Source: Bacillota bacterium
GTDB lineage: Bacteria > Bacillota > Clostridia > Christensenellales > SZUA-584
Assembly: GCA_023436525.1 (NCBI GenBank)
Contig: JAEZIW010000199.1
Span: forward strand, 1-12,712
Direction of reading: 5' to 3'
Length of the DNA: 12,712 bases
Position 1 is the first letter of the stretch, and each line of letters opens with the position of its first letter. Made by a program: the position numbers and the translations under genes. Shown piece after piece: positions 5,812 to 12,456 of the stretch. Below the pieces are notes generated by a model that had not been told where the DNA came from, searched no databases, and saw nothing but the letters and a program-made list of their open reading frames with translations.

Positions 5812-7572
5812 CTATTCCACAAACATCACGTAAAAGCTCTTCTTTTCCGCATCAACCCGTCCGTAGAATGTGTATTCCAGCTCTGCCGAGAGGTGCTCAG
5901 GGCCGTAGTAATAGCACTTCATGACCGCGCCTTCCTTCGACTTGATGTCAAACGTCTGCGTGTGGTTTTCCGATTTGATGTTGCCGTCAATACGGCCCAT
6001 CGTTTTGATGTCGGTATCCTTGTAAACGCTCATATCCTTAATGATTTTGTCAACGGTAATGAGCTTTGCTTTTTCGATATATGTGGACTGCGCGGGCAGA
6101 TACTCAACCATCACGGAACCGGTGGCATCCGCTAGGCCTTCTTTAGACGCCGTCACTTCCATTTGATAAACGCCTGTGTTTTCCAGCGTACAAGCACACG
6201 AGAAAACGCCGTCGCTTCCTACCAACGCGGTAAACTTCTTGCCGTCCAGCCGGGCTGTAACAGATGCCCCGGCTTGCGTGGTGCCGCGGCATTCGAAAGC
6301 GGAGTCGAACACTCTTAAATACGCATCGCGCAGCGAGAACGAAATCTGAGGCAGTTCGCGCGTCATCGTAAAGTTTTCTTTAACGGAACGTCTTCCGGGC
6401 TGAATGACCTCAATAACAAACAGGTTATCGCCAAGCTCAAGCGGCATTGTGGCCGTCAGGTGCCCGAAATCATCTATCTTGGCGCTGTTGTTTTCGTTGT
6501 TGATAAATACCGTGGCATCGGGTGACACGGTCAGCGCGATTTTCAGCCCGGTATCCGTGGTTGTCAGTGTTTCGGCGGACGGCTTTTCGCGTTTATACTG
6601 CGCATCGGTCAGCTTTAATAAGATCGATGTGATCGGATAATTAAACGACTGAGAGGATGTTTGCACCTCAAGGCTTATGCCGCTTGTTTCCATCGTTGCA
6701 TTCGATGTGACGACGCCAAGGCTCTTAGCCAGCGCTTCGTCGGATACCGTGAAGGAGACGCTGCCGTTCTGCATGGGGTGGCTTTCTTGGAGCGACTTGA
6801 CACTCACACTTTTGCCGTCCGCAAGGTCAACTTTAAACTGGTGCGCAGGAGCGCCGTCCTTTGTTTCGGTTTCGCTGACATCCACCTTTATGCTCGACAT
6901 GTAGGCAGAGCTGATATCCATCTCAACCTTTCCTTTGGTCACATCTCTGACAAAGCCGTCCCAGCCGCCGTAATTCTCGGTGACATAGATTTCTGCAAAA
7001 TAGCTCCCCGCAAACACGGCGGCTGTTGTAAGAACCCATAACAGAAAAACCACAACGACCGGAATACGTTTTTTGGGAGTCTTCTCGCGCGGCGTGCTTG
7101 AAGGCTTACGGGCCGCATGGTCCGGCTTGTTTGGCCGCATCGTGTCATTCTTGATCGGCACTTCGGCTGCCGCGGCTTTCGGTTCTTCGGCAACGATAAC
7201 AGCTTCGGTTTCGGCAACGGGTTCTTCAGCCGGCACATCAGGCGTTACGTCGGCTGTATCCACAATCGGCGCGGCCGCTTCGGCAGGCAAAGCAGGCGCA
7301 TCAAGCTCTTCAATTTCCAGCCACTGTTTTTCCTGCGGAAATGTTGGCTTTGGTTCATTTGACTGAGGAGCAACAAGATCCTGTATTGAAATTTGTCCGG
7401 GAAGTGTTAAGTCTTCTTCGGTATCCGAAATTCCTGCCGGAGGCACAATCTGAGGGTTGCAGATTGGCTGTGTATTAACTGTCGCTTTAGCCCTTTCGAT
7501 AAGCGAACCGCAACGGGAACATAGCACATCTGAAGGGCTGAGCTTGTTTCCGCAATTCGGACAAAAATTCAT
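5812..7572 (-). CDS. Zinc-ribbon single-pass membrane protein with beta-rich extracellular region, function unknown
   Basis: The 586-residue product starts with a zinc ribbon, CPNCGNKLSPSDVLCSRCG, with Cys4, Cys7, Cys18 and Cys21. A low-complexity linker rich in Ala, Pro, Glu and Val runs from about 35 to 165. A basic patch (PREKTPKKR) then precedes one membrane helix at about 170-190 (VVVVFLLWVLTTAAVFAG). The positive charges put the ribbon in the cytoplasm and residues 195-586 outside. The outer part looks all-beta: a segment at 215-325, Ig-like repeats at about 340-405 (ATVFINNENN...LGDNLFVIEVIQPG) and 415-490 (GASVTARLDGKKF...YQMEVTASKEG), and a C-terminal block at 500-586 resembling a small OB-type barrel. 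Zinc-ribbon plus membrane helix proteins are common in Clostridia, mostly uncharacterised. ATG with GGAGG four bases upstream. It has its own terminator and is divergent from the desulfurase gene. The domain reading is by eye. Confidence 0.85.
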   Translation of the reverse strand: MNFCPNCGNKLSPSDVLCSRCGSLIERAKATVNTQPICNPQIVPPAGISDTEEDLTLPGQISIQDLVAPQSNEPKPTFPQEKQWLEIEELDAPALPAEAAAPIVDTADVTPDVPAEEPVAETEAVIVAEEPKAAAAEVPIKNDTMRPNKPDHAARKPSSTPREKTPKKRIPVVVVFLLWVLTTAAVFAGSYFAEIYVTENYGGWDGFVRDVTKGKVEMDISSAYMSSIKVDVSETETKDGAPAHQFKVDLADGKSVSVKSLQESHPMQNGSVSFTVSDEALAKSLGVVTSNATMETSGISLEVQTSSQSFNYPITSILLKLTDAQYKREKPSAETLTTTDTGLKIALTVSPDATVFINNENNSAKIDDFGHLTATMPLELGDNLFVIEVIQPGRRSVKENFTMTRELPQISFSLRDAYLRVFDSAFECRGTTQAGASVTARLDGKKFTALVGSDGVFSCACTLENTGVYQMEVTASKEGLADATGSVMVEYLPAQSTYIEKAKLITVDKIIKDMSVYKDTDIKTMGRIDGNIKSENHTQTFDIKSKEGAVMKCYYYGPEHLSAELEYTFYGRVDAEKKSFYVMFVE

Positions 7573-7723
7573 AAATCCTCCGTCGGTTGAGAAAACCGCC
7601 GATTTGAAAAAACAAATGCGGCAATCAGCGCAACCTCTGCATAAAAACTGTTACATATATTCCACGTTACGTGTTATTATAAACATAATTATATACTATT
7701 TCGCTCAGGGAGGCACTATTTTT
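7573..7723. promoter_or_regulatory. Divergent promoter region between the zinc-ribbon gene and the desulfurase gene
   Basis: The 151-base spacer must drive both genes. Candidate -10 boxes on the minus strand are two TATAAT hexamers (7681-7676 and 7693-7688); on the plus strand TATACT (7692-7697) is possible. None has a convincing -35, so I do not fix start sites. An 11-bp palindrome CACGT-T-ACGTG (7663-7673) sits beside them, and a short dyad CGGTT-GAGAA-AACCG (about 7583-7597) lies in the leader of the minus-strand gene. Confidence 0.4.
7708..7713 (+). promoter_or_regulatory. Ribosome-binding site that fixes the TTG start of the desulfurase gene
   Basis: GGGAGG lies ten bases before TTG at 7724. 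The frame stays open to 7457, but the extra 89 codons lie on top of the divergent gene and its promoter region and do not resemble the family, so the TTG is the better start. Confidence 0.75.
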
Positions 7724-8845
7724 TTGTTAGTCTATCTCGACAACGCGGCAACCACCAAACCTTACTTAGACCGGATTGTGCCGCATCATACCCAAAACGC
7801 CTGGTTTAACCCTTCCGCCGCGTATAAAAACGCGGAATCGGTTTTCAGTGAGATAAAGGCCGTCCGGCAGCTGGTGCAAAAAAGCCTCGGGCTTGAAGGC
7901 GGCACTTGCGTGTTTACATCAGGCGGCACCGAAGCCAACAACATGGCTGTGCTCTCGGGTGTGCGCAAGGGGGCCCATTATATCACCAGCGCGCTGGAGC
8001 ATCCTTCGGTGTACGTGATGTTCAAGCATTTGGAGCAGCAGGGCGCAAAGGTGGATACCGTGTCGCCCAAGGGTTTTGTGATTGAGCCGGATGATGTGGC
8101 GGCACTTGTGACCGAAAACACAGCGCTCGTCAGCATCATGCACGTCAACAACGAAACCGGCGCGCTGAACGACATCAAAGCCATTGCGCAGGCCGTAAAA
8201 GCCAAGAATCCCAATGCGCTTTTTCACGCCGACGGTGTACAGGCGCTGCTCAAAACACCTGTGAACCTCGCCGATATCGGCGCGGACTATTACACGGTGA
8301 GCGCCCACAAAATTCATGGGCTCAAGGGCACAGGCGCGCTGCTTGCGAGGCAGGGTTGCACCGTGAAACCCGTGCTGCTCGGCGGCAGCCAGGAAAGCGT
8401 GCTGCGAGCGGGTACTGAGAACACGCTCGGTATACAGGCGTTCGGCGAGGCGCTGACGCGCGGCCTTGACCGAAGGGATGCCTATGAGAAAATCAATGCG
8501 CTGCGCGATATGCTGACAGACGGCTTATCGCAGATTGACGACGCAGTGATCAACGTGCCCAAAGCTTTTGTGCCGCATATCGTCAGCGTATCGTTTGAGG
8601 GTGTACGCGCCGAGGTGCTGGTGCGTACGCTGGGTGAAAACGGCGTTTGCATCGGCACGGGTGCGGCCTGTTCGCGCGGCAAGGTGAGCCGGGTGCTGCT
8701 CGAATCGGGCATCAAGCGCTCGCTGGCCGAGGGCACGGTGCGCATCAGCATGTGCGAAGACAATACCGCAGACGATATACAAATATGCTTGGAATCGCTG
8801 AAAAATGCGATTCGGCAGCTTCGGAGGTACTCACATCGTGGATAA
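7724..8845 (+). CDS. Cysteine desulfurase (NifS/IscS class V aminotransferase fold), partner of ThiI
   Basis: Starting at TTG gives 373 residues opening MLVYLDNAATTKP, the canonical start of the family. The enzyme uses PLP to take sulfur from cysteine as a persulfide, releasing alanine. Visible residues: His93 in ALEHPSV, Asp170 and Gln173 in HADGVQ, the PLP lysine Lys196 in SAHKIHG, and the persulfide cysteine Cys316 in GTGAACSRGK. The gene overlaps thiI by 8 bases, the same pairing as nifZ-thiI in Bacillus, so its likely main job is to supply sulfur for 4-thiouridine in tRNA, and possibly thiazole. No iscU or sufU is nearby, so a general Fe-S role is less likely but not excluded. Confidence 0.93.
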   Translation: MLVYLDNAATTKPYLDRIVPHHTQNAWFNPSAAYKNAESVFSEIKAVRQLVQKSLGLEGGTCVFTSGGTEANNMAVLSGVRKGAHYITSALEHPSVYVMFKHLEQQGAKVDTVSPKGFVIEPDDVAALVTENTALVSIMHVNNETGALNDIKAIAQAVKAKNPNALFHADGVQALLKTPVNLADIGADYYTVSAHKIHGLKGTGALLARQGCTVKPVLLGGSQESVLRAGTENTLGIQAFGEALTRGLDRRDAYEKINALRDMLTDGLSQIDDAVINVPKAFVPHIVSVSFEGVRAEVLVRTLGENGVCIGTGAACSRGKVSRVLLESGIKRSLAEGTVRISMCEDNTADDIQICLESLKNAIRQLRRYSHRG

Positions 8846-10013
8846 TATCATCATCATTCGATACGCGGAAATTCATTTAAAGGGGCTGAACCGCCCGTAT
8901 TTTGAAAAAGCGCTCGTAAAAAACATCGCGGCGGCGCTCAGCGGTATTGAAGGCGCTTTGGTGCGGCGCGGGGAAAGCCGTGTTTATGTTGAAAACGTAA
9001 GGGAAAACCAAATGAATGCCGCGCTCGAAGCTCTGGGGCGTGTTTTCGGCATTCATTCATATAGCCCGGGTGTCAGGCTGGAACAGGATTTTGATGCCGC
9101 GGCGAAGGTGCTGGCCGCTCTTGTGGCGGAGGAAAGGCAACGGATTGGCAAAGAGACGGTTGCGTTTCGCGTGGAGGCAAAGCGGGCAGACAAACGGTTC
9201 CCGATGAAATCGTCGCAGATAGCGGCGGAGGCAGGCGGCGTGATACTCGATACCGTGCCGGGTCTCAAGGTTAGCCTTGAGCATCCGGAGCTGACGGCTT
9301 ACTTGGAAATTCGGGACAAGGCGTATTGCTACACGCGCGTGCTCAAAGGGCCGGGTGGCATGCCGGTGGGCTGCAACGGGCGCGCAGCGCTGCTGCTTTC
9401 GGGCGGCATCGACAGCCCGGTGGCCGGCTGCATGGTTGCCAAACGCGGTGTGGCGCTTTCGGCGGTGCATTTTGAAAGCTTTCCGTACACCAGCGACAAG
9501 GCTCTTGAAAAGGTGCATGATCTCGCAAAGCTGATGGTGCGCTATACGGGGCCGATTCGGCTGCATGTGGTGCGGTTTACGGAAATACAAATGACGCTGT
9601 ATGAAAAATGCCCGCAGGAGTATTTGACGATACTGATGCGCCGCTTTATGATGCGCATCGCGGAACGGCTGGCAGAGGCAGACCGCTGCCTCGCGATGAT
9701 CACAGGGGAGAGCGTGGGGCAGGTGGCCAGTCAGACGCTTGAAAGCCTTGCCGCCACCAACGACGCGGCGGTTATGCCCGTGCTGCGCCCGCTGATTGGC
9801 ATGGACAAGCTGGAGATTACCGAACTGGCGCAGAAATACGGCACGTTTGAGACATCGATATTGCCGTATGAAGACTGCTGCACCGTGTTTGTTCCGAAGC
9901 ACCCGGTCACCAAGCCGCGCCTTAAAGATATCCGTGAAGCGGAAAGCAAGCTCGATTGCGAGGCAATGATTGCCGCCGCGATAGAGGGCGATGTGGTGAC
10001 AATGATCGGCTAG
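8838..10013 (+). CDS. thiI: tRNA 4-thiouridine synthase ThiI (short form, no rhodanese domain)
   Basis: The protein adenylates U8 of tRNA and replaces its oxygen with sulfur; in some bacteria it also serves thiamine thiazole synthesis. From the GTG at 8838 it has 391 residues: a ferredoxin-like N-terminus (MDNIIIIRYAEIHLKG), a THUMP domain (about 60-165), then the PP-loop pyrophosphatase domain with SGGIDSP at 188-194, GESVGQVASQT at 290-300 and PVLRPLIGMDKLEI at 314-327. A Cys pair, 347-348, lies in EDCCTVFVPKHP. The rhodanese domain of the E. coli enzyme is absent, the usual state in Firmicutes, where a dedicated desulfurase supplies sulfur. The GTG is chosen because GGAGG lies ten bases upstream and the family starts there; an upstream ATG at 8805 has no such site. 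It overlaps the desulfurase gene by 8 bases. Confidence 0.96.
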   Translation: MDNIIIIRYAEIHLKGLNRPYFEKALVKNIAAALSGIEGALVRRGESRVYVENVRENQMNAALEALGRVFGIHSYSPGVRLEQDFDAAAKVLAALVAEERQRIGKETVAFRVEAKRADKRFPMKSSQIAAEAGGVILDTVPGLKVSLEHPELTAYLEIRDKAYCYTRVLKGPGGMPVGCNGRAALLLSGGIDSPVAGCMVAKRGVALSAVHFESFPYTSDKALEKVHDLAKLMVRYTGPIRLHVVRFTEIQMTLYEKCPQEYLTILMRRFMMRIAERLAEADRCLAMITGESVGQVASQTLESLAATNDAAVMPVLRPLIGMDKLEITELAQKYGTFETSILPYEDCCTVFVPKHPVTKPRLKDIREAESKLDCEAMIAAAIEGDVVTMIG

Positions 10014-10039
10014 ACGAGCCGAAAGACCGCTGTTATAAT
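10011..10039 (+). promoter_or_regulatory. Candidate promoter of the flavodiiron gene
   Basis: TAGACG (10011-10016, beginning at the thiI stop codon), a 17-base spacer and a perfect TATAAT (10034-10039). Transcription from here would give a leader of about 235 bases before the flavodiiron start. The -35 matches four of six positions. Confidence 0.5.
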
Positions 10040-10279
10040 AACAAAAGGATCGTTTGATCATTCAGATTGATAATAAATTGTTCAGTATGTCGGGCTTTTC
10101 ACTAAACGAAGCGATGTGACGACGAAGTGGAAAGTATACCGTGGTAAAACGCTTGAACATGGGTTTGTATCCATTCTGAGCGGACAAGCTAATAATGACT
10201 GAATAAAGCTTATCAACGGGCTGACAGAATGATTGATCCTTGAACGATTTACTATTTTTCTGTAGAGAAGGAGATTTTC
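10040..10279 (+). other. Long leader/spacer before the flavodiiron gene
   Basis: About 240 bases without a supported gene. It contains the dyad GATC-GTTT-GATC near 10049-10060. One plus-strand frame is open from about 10076 to the TGA near 10201 and reads VGLFTKRSDVTTKWKVYRG and on, without an ATG or ribosome-binding site; it may be a gene remnant or chance. I do not recognise a riboswitch class. GAAGGAG just before 10280 is the ribosome-binding site of the next gene. Confidence 0.35.
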
Positions 10280-11485
10280 ATGCATATCACACAGGAAATA
10301 TCACCAAAGGTATTTTGGGCAGGAGGCAGCGACAGACGCCTCGCGCTGTTTGAAAATATGTTTCCTCTGCCAAACGGTGTCTGTTACAATTCGTATTTGA
10401 TTATGGACGACAAAGTCACGCTGCTCGACACGGTGGACTCGGCGATAACTCAGCAATTTTTGGAGAACATTATGCACGTGCTCGATGGCCGTGCGATCGA
10501 TTACCTCGTGATCAACCATATGGAGCCGGATCATTGCGCGTTTATAGAGGAGCTGACGCGCCGTTATCCGCAGCTGAAGATTGTCGGCAATTCAAAAACG
10601 TTCAACATGATTCGTCAGTTTTACAATCTCGATATAGAAACGCGGCTGCACGAGGTGAAGGACGGCGATACGCTCAACATCGGAAGCCACACACTGCGTT
10701 TTGTGTTTGCACCCATGGTGCATTGGCCGGAAGTGATGGCAACATACGAGCAGACGACAGGCATATTATTTGCGGCGGATGCATTTGGCACGTTCGGTGC
10801 GCTGTCAGGCAATATTTATGCCGACGAGTACGACTTTGAAGGCCATTTCCTCGACGAGGCGCGCCGTTACTACACGAATATCGTCGGGCGGTACGGCGCA
10901 CAGGTGCAGATGCTGTTGAAAAAGCTGGACGGGACAGATATTAAAATGATCTGCCCGCTGCACGGGCCGATCTGGCGCAAGGATGTCGGCTATTTCGTTG
11001 AGAAGTACGACCGCTGGAGCCGTTATGAGCCTGAGAAAAAGGGCGTGGTTATCGCATATGCCTCGATGTATGGCAATACCGCAAATGCAGCGGATACCAT
11101 TGCCAATCGTCTGGCCGAAAAGGGCGTGGCGGATATGCGTGTGTATGATGTATCCAAGACGCATGCGTCGTATATCATCTCCGATGCGTTTAAATACAGC
11201 CATCTGATATTTGCCGCGCCGACTTACAACGCGGGGCTGTATTTCGGGATGGAGTCGCTGTTGCGTGAAATGGCGGTACTGAATTTACGGGGCCGCAAGG
11301 TGGCCATTGTGGGCAATGGCTCGTGGGCACCTGCCGCGCACACCGAGATGGAAAAGCTGATCGGCACAATGAAGAATATGGAGCTGCTCGCGCCGCCGCT
11401 GGTGATCAAGTCGGCGCTGAAGGAATCGCAGATGGGCGAGCTAAATGCGCTCGCGGACGCAGTCGCCGCATCGGTGCTGGAATAA
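10280..11485 (+). CDS. Class A flavodiiron protein (FprA-type oxygen/NO reductase)
   Basis: The 401-residue protein reduces O2 to water and/or NO to N2O, protecting anaerobes from oxidative or nitrosative stress. The N-terminal metallo-beta-lactamase-like domain (1-250) has every diiron ligand: His80, Glu82, Asp84 and His85 in HMEPDH, His148 in MVHWPE, Asp167 in AADAFG and His228 in CPLHGP. The flavodoxin domain (about 255-401) begins GVVIAYASMYGNTANAA, the FMN phosphate loop. There is no extra rubredoxin or reductase domain, so this is class A, the form of Moorella FprA. Electrons must come from a separate rubredoxin or reductase, not seen here. ATG follows GAAGGAGATTTTC. Whether it prefers O2 or NO cannot be told from sequence. 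Confidence 0.96.
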   Translation: MHITQEISPKVFWAGGSDRRLALFENMFPLPNGVCYNSYLIMDDKVTLLDTVDSAITQQFLENIMHVLDGRAIDYLVINHMEPDHCAFIEELTRRYPQLKIVGNSKTFNMIRQFYNLDIETRLHEVKDGDTLNIGSHTLRFVFAPMVHWPEVMATYEQTTGILFAADAFGTFGALSGNIYADEYDFEGHFLDEARRYYTNIVGRYGAQVQMLLKKLDGTDIKMICPLHGPIWRKDVGYFVEKYDRWSRYEPEKKGVVIAYASMYGNTANAADTIANRLAEKGVADMRVYDVSKTHASYIISDAFKYSHLIFAAPTYNAGLYFGMESLLREMAVLNLRGRKVAIVGNGSWAPAAHTEMEKLIGTMKNMELLAPPLVIKSALKESQMGELNALADAVAASVLE

Positions 11486-11490
11486 AGTTT

Positions 11491-11535
11491 TGTAGGGAAC
11501 GGGCGCTTGTGCCCCGGATGGGGTATGACCGTTCC
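11491..11535. repeat. Palindromic intergenic element, GTAGGG family, copy 1
   Basis: An outer 7-bp arm GGAACGG (11496-11502) pairs with CCGTTCC (11529-11535), and an inner GGGC (11501-11504) with GCCC (11511-11514) around six bases; the two stems share two bases, so they would be alternative folds. It begins GTAGGG, like the element at 11560. Confidence 0.55.
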
Positions 11536-11559
11536 ATGCAGGTGGCTGCTGAATTGAAC

Positions 11560-11590
11560 GTAGGGGAGGGCTTCCATGCCCTCCTATTTT
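11560..11590. repeat. Palindromic intergenic element, GTAGGG family, copy 2
   Basis: GTAGGG leads into GGAGGGC (11565-11571), loop TTCCAT, GCCCTCC (11578-11584) and then TATTTTG. The core GGGC-N6-GCCC and the GTAGGG lead match copy 1. The T-rich tail might give weak termination of the flavodiiron transcript. Confidence 0.55.
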
Positions 11591-11615
11591 GTTACATTGT
11601 GCTGTTGCGTACAAT

Positions 11616-11658
11616 CCTCCGTCACGCTGGCGCGTGCCACCTCCTTTCATAAGGAGGC
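11616..11658 (-). repeat. Two-hairpin dispersed repeat, inverted copy
   Basis: Read on the minus strand: GCCTCC, hairpin (CCTCCTT with AAGGAGG, 4-base loop), then GGTGGCA, a second hairpin (CACGC with GCGTG, 4-base loop) and TGACGGAGG. The same order of parts is found in the opposite orientation at 11680. The block structure resembles repeats I recall from intergenic regions of gut Clostridia genomes; I could not verify this. Confidence 0.65.
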
Positions 11659-11664
11659 TTTTTT
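11640..11664 (+). terminator. Intrinsic terminator carried by the repeat, end of the flavodiiron transcript
   Basis: CCTCCTT (11640-11646) pairs with AAGGAGG (11651-11657) around a 4-base loop and is followed by C and six T. It lies about 155 bases past the flavodiiron stop, with no closer strong terminator. Confidence 0.7.
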
Positions 11665-11679
11665 ATTCGTGGTACTCCT

Positions 11680-11742
11680 GCCTCCCTCCGAGAGGGAGGT
11701 GGCAAATGGCGGATTTTTAAATCCGACATTTGACGGAAGGAG
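11680..11742 (+). repeat. Two-hairpin dispersed repeat, direct copy
   Basis: Starts GCCTCC; CCTCCCTC (11681-11688) pairs with GAGGGAGG (11692-11699), followed by TGGCA, then a longer second hairpin (AAATG and CGGATTT pairing with AAATCCG and CATTT, 11704-11731) and TGACGGAAGGAG. It shares the outer blocks with the copy at 11616 but has a different, longer second stem. No T tract follows on either strand. Confidence 0.65.
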
Positions 11743-11787
11743 TGGTGATGCAGCCATCGTTAAAAAATTCAATTGGAGAAATTGGTC

Positions 11788-12435
11788 TCACAGTTTTTGC
11801 TTATAAAATAAAACACACTCTTCATATTCGTTACGGGCAAATATAAAATTTGTGTCGTTGATCCAGATGATATTTTCTTCGTTTTGAAGATAAGGAAAAG
11901 TATAATTTCTGCGCCTTCTTAACAATTCTTCAGACCAGTTTTCTGAAATCCATCGACACCATTTGCGGCTATTCACTTTGGCTCTAGCGATATTTTTGCC
12001 ATACTTCTTCCAATCTTCTTGAGAGTATTTTTCAACGCATAGTATACCAGATTGTTTCTCTACCTCAAAATCTTCATTTTTGTGATCTAATAGGCCTATT
12101 CTATCCCAATAGACAAAATGGTCATCTTTACGAATCTTAACGACAATAACGACACAGCTGAAATCTAAGTCTTGTTCACAAACTAATATCGGCAGATTTA
12201 TTTGTTCTTCTTTATAAATTAATTCCCAAACAAACAAGCGGTCACCGGGCCATACCATGTCTCTTCCTAGTGTTGGGCAAAGACCAAGAGCGCTGCCAAA
12301 TGTTTTTAAACTATCACATAGACAAAGTCGAATATAGTCGTCAAGGTATTCGACAATCAGCTTTTTATCTATAGTAAAATAGTATTCTTCATAACCATAT
12401 GGTGTAAGATAAGGTTCAACAGTTATCCTGTTCAC
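11788..12435 (-). CDS. Hypothetical protein, AT-rich gene
   Basis: I do not recognise this 215-residue protein. It has no signal peptide, membrane helix or catalytic motif that I can name. It is rich in Trp, Tyr, Asp and Glu and looks soluble: MNRITVEPYLTPYGYEEYY at the start, an unusual WPGDRLFVWELI at about 62-73, and a basic segment KVNSRKWCRWISENW near 150 followed by RRRR. The start is GTG with AAAGGTGA seven bases upstream. The gene is clearly richer in A/T than the rest of the window, which suggests transfer. It lies 21 bases after the GNAT gene and may be transcribed with it. The size and composition recall immunity proteins of polymorphic toxins, but no toxin gene is in view, so this is only a guess. 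Confidence 0.75.
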   Translation of the reverse strand: MNRITVEPYLTPYGYEEYYFTIDKKLIVEYLDDYIRLCLCDSLKTFGSALGLCPTLGRDMVWPGDRLFVWELIYKEEQINLPILVCEQDLDFSCVVIVVKIRKDDHFVYWDRIGLLDHKNEDFEVEKQSGILCVEKYSQEDWKKYGKNIARAKVNSRKWCRWISENWSEELLRRRRNYTFPYLQNEENIIWINDTNFIFARNEYEECVLFYKQKL

Positions 12436-12456
12436 TTTTTATCACCTTTCTAATAA

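Noticed and set aside
7457..7723. N-terminal extension of the cysteine desulfurase by 89 codons
   Set aside because: It overlaps the divergent zinc-ribbon gene and the promoter spacer, has no family resemblance, and a good GGGAGG precedes the TTG at 7724 where the conserved YLDNAATT starts.
9057..10061. Long open frame (334 codons) on the minus strand opposite thiI
   Set aside because: It lies against the conserved PP-loop coding sequence. The product is a His/Arg-rich mirror translation with no motif.
10082..10285. Minus-strand open frame of 67 codons in the leader of the flavodiiron gene
   Set aside because: Its start codon falls on the flavodiiron start, it has no ribosome-binding site on that strand and no recognisable product.
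11323..11806. Plus-strand open frames running through the repeat region after the flavodiiron gene
   Set aside because: They read through palindromic repeats and the end of the flavodiiron gene out of frame and give low-complexity products without ribosome-binding sites.
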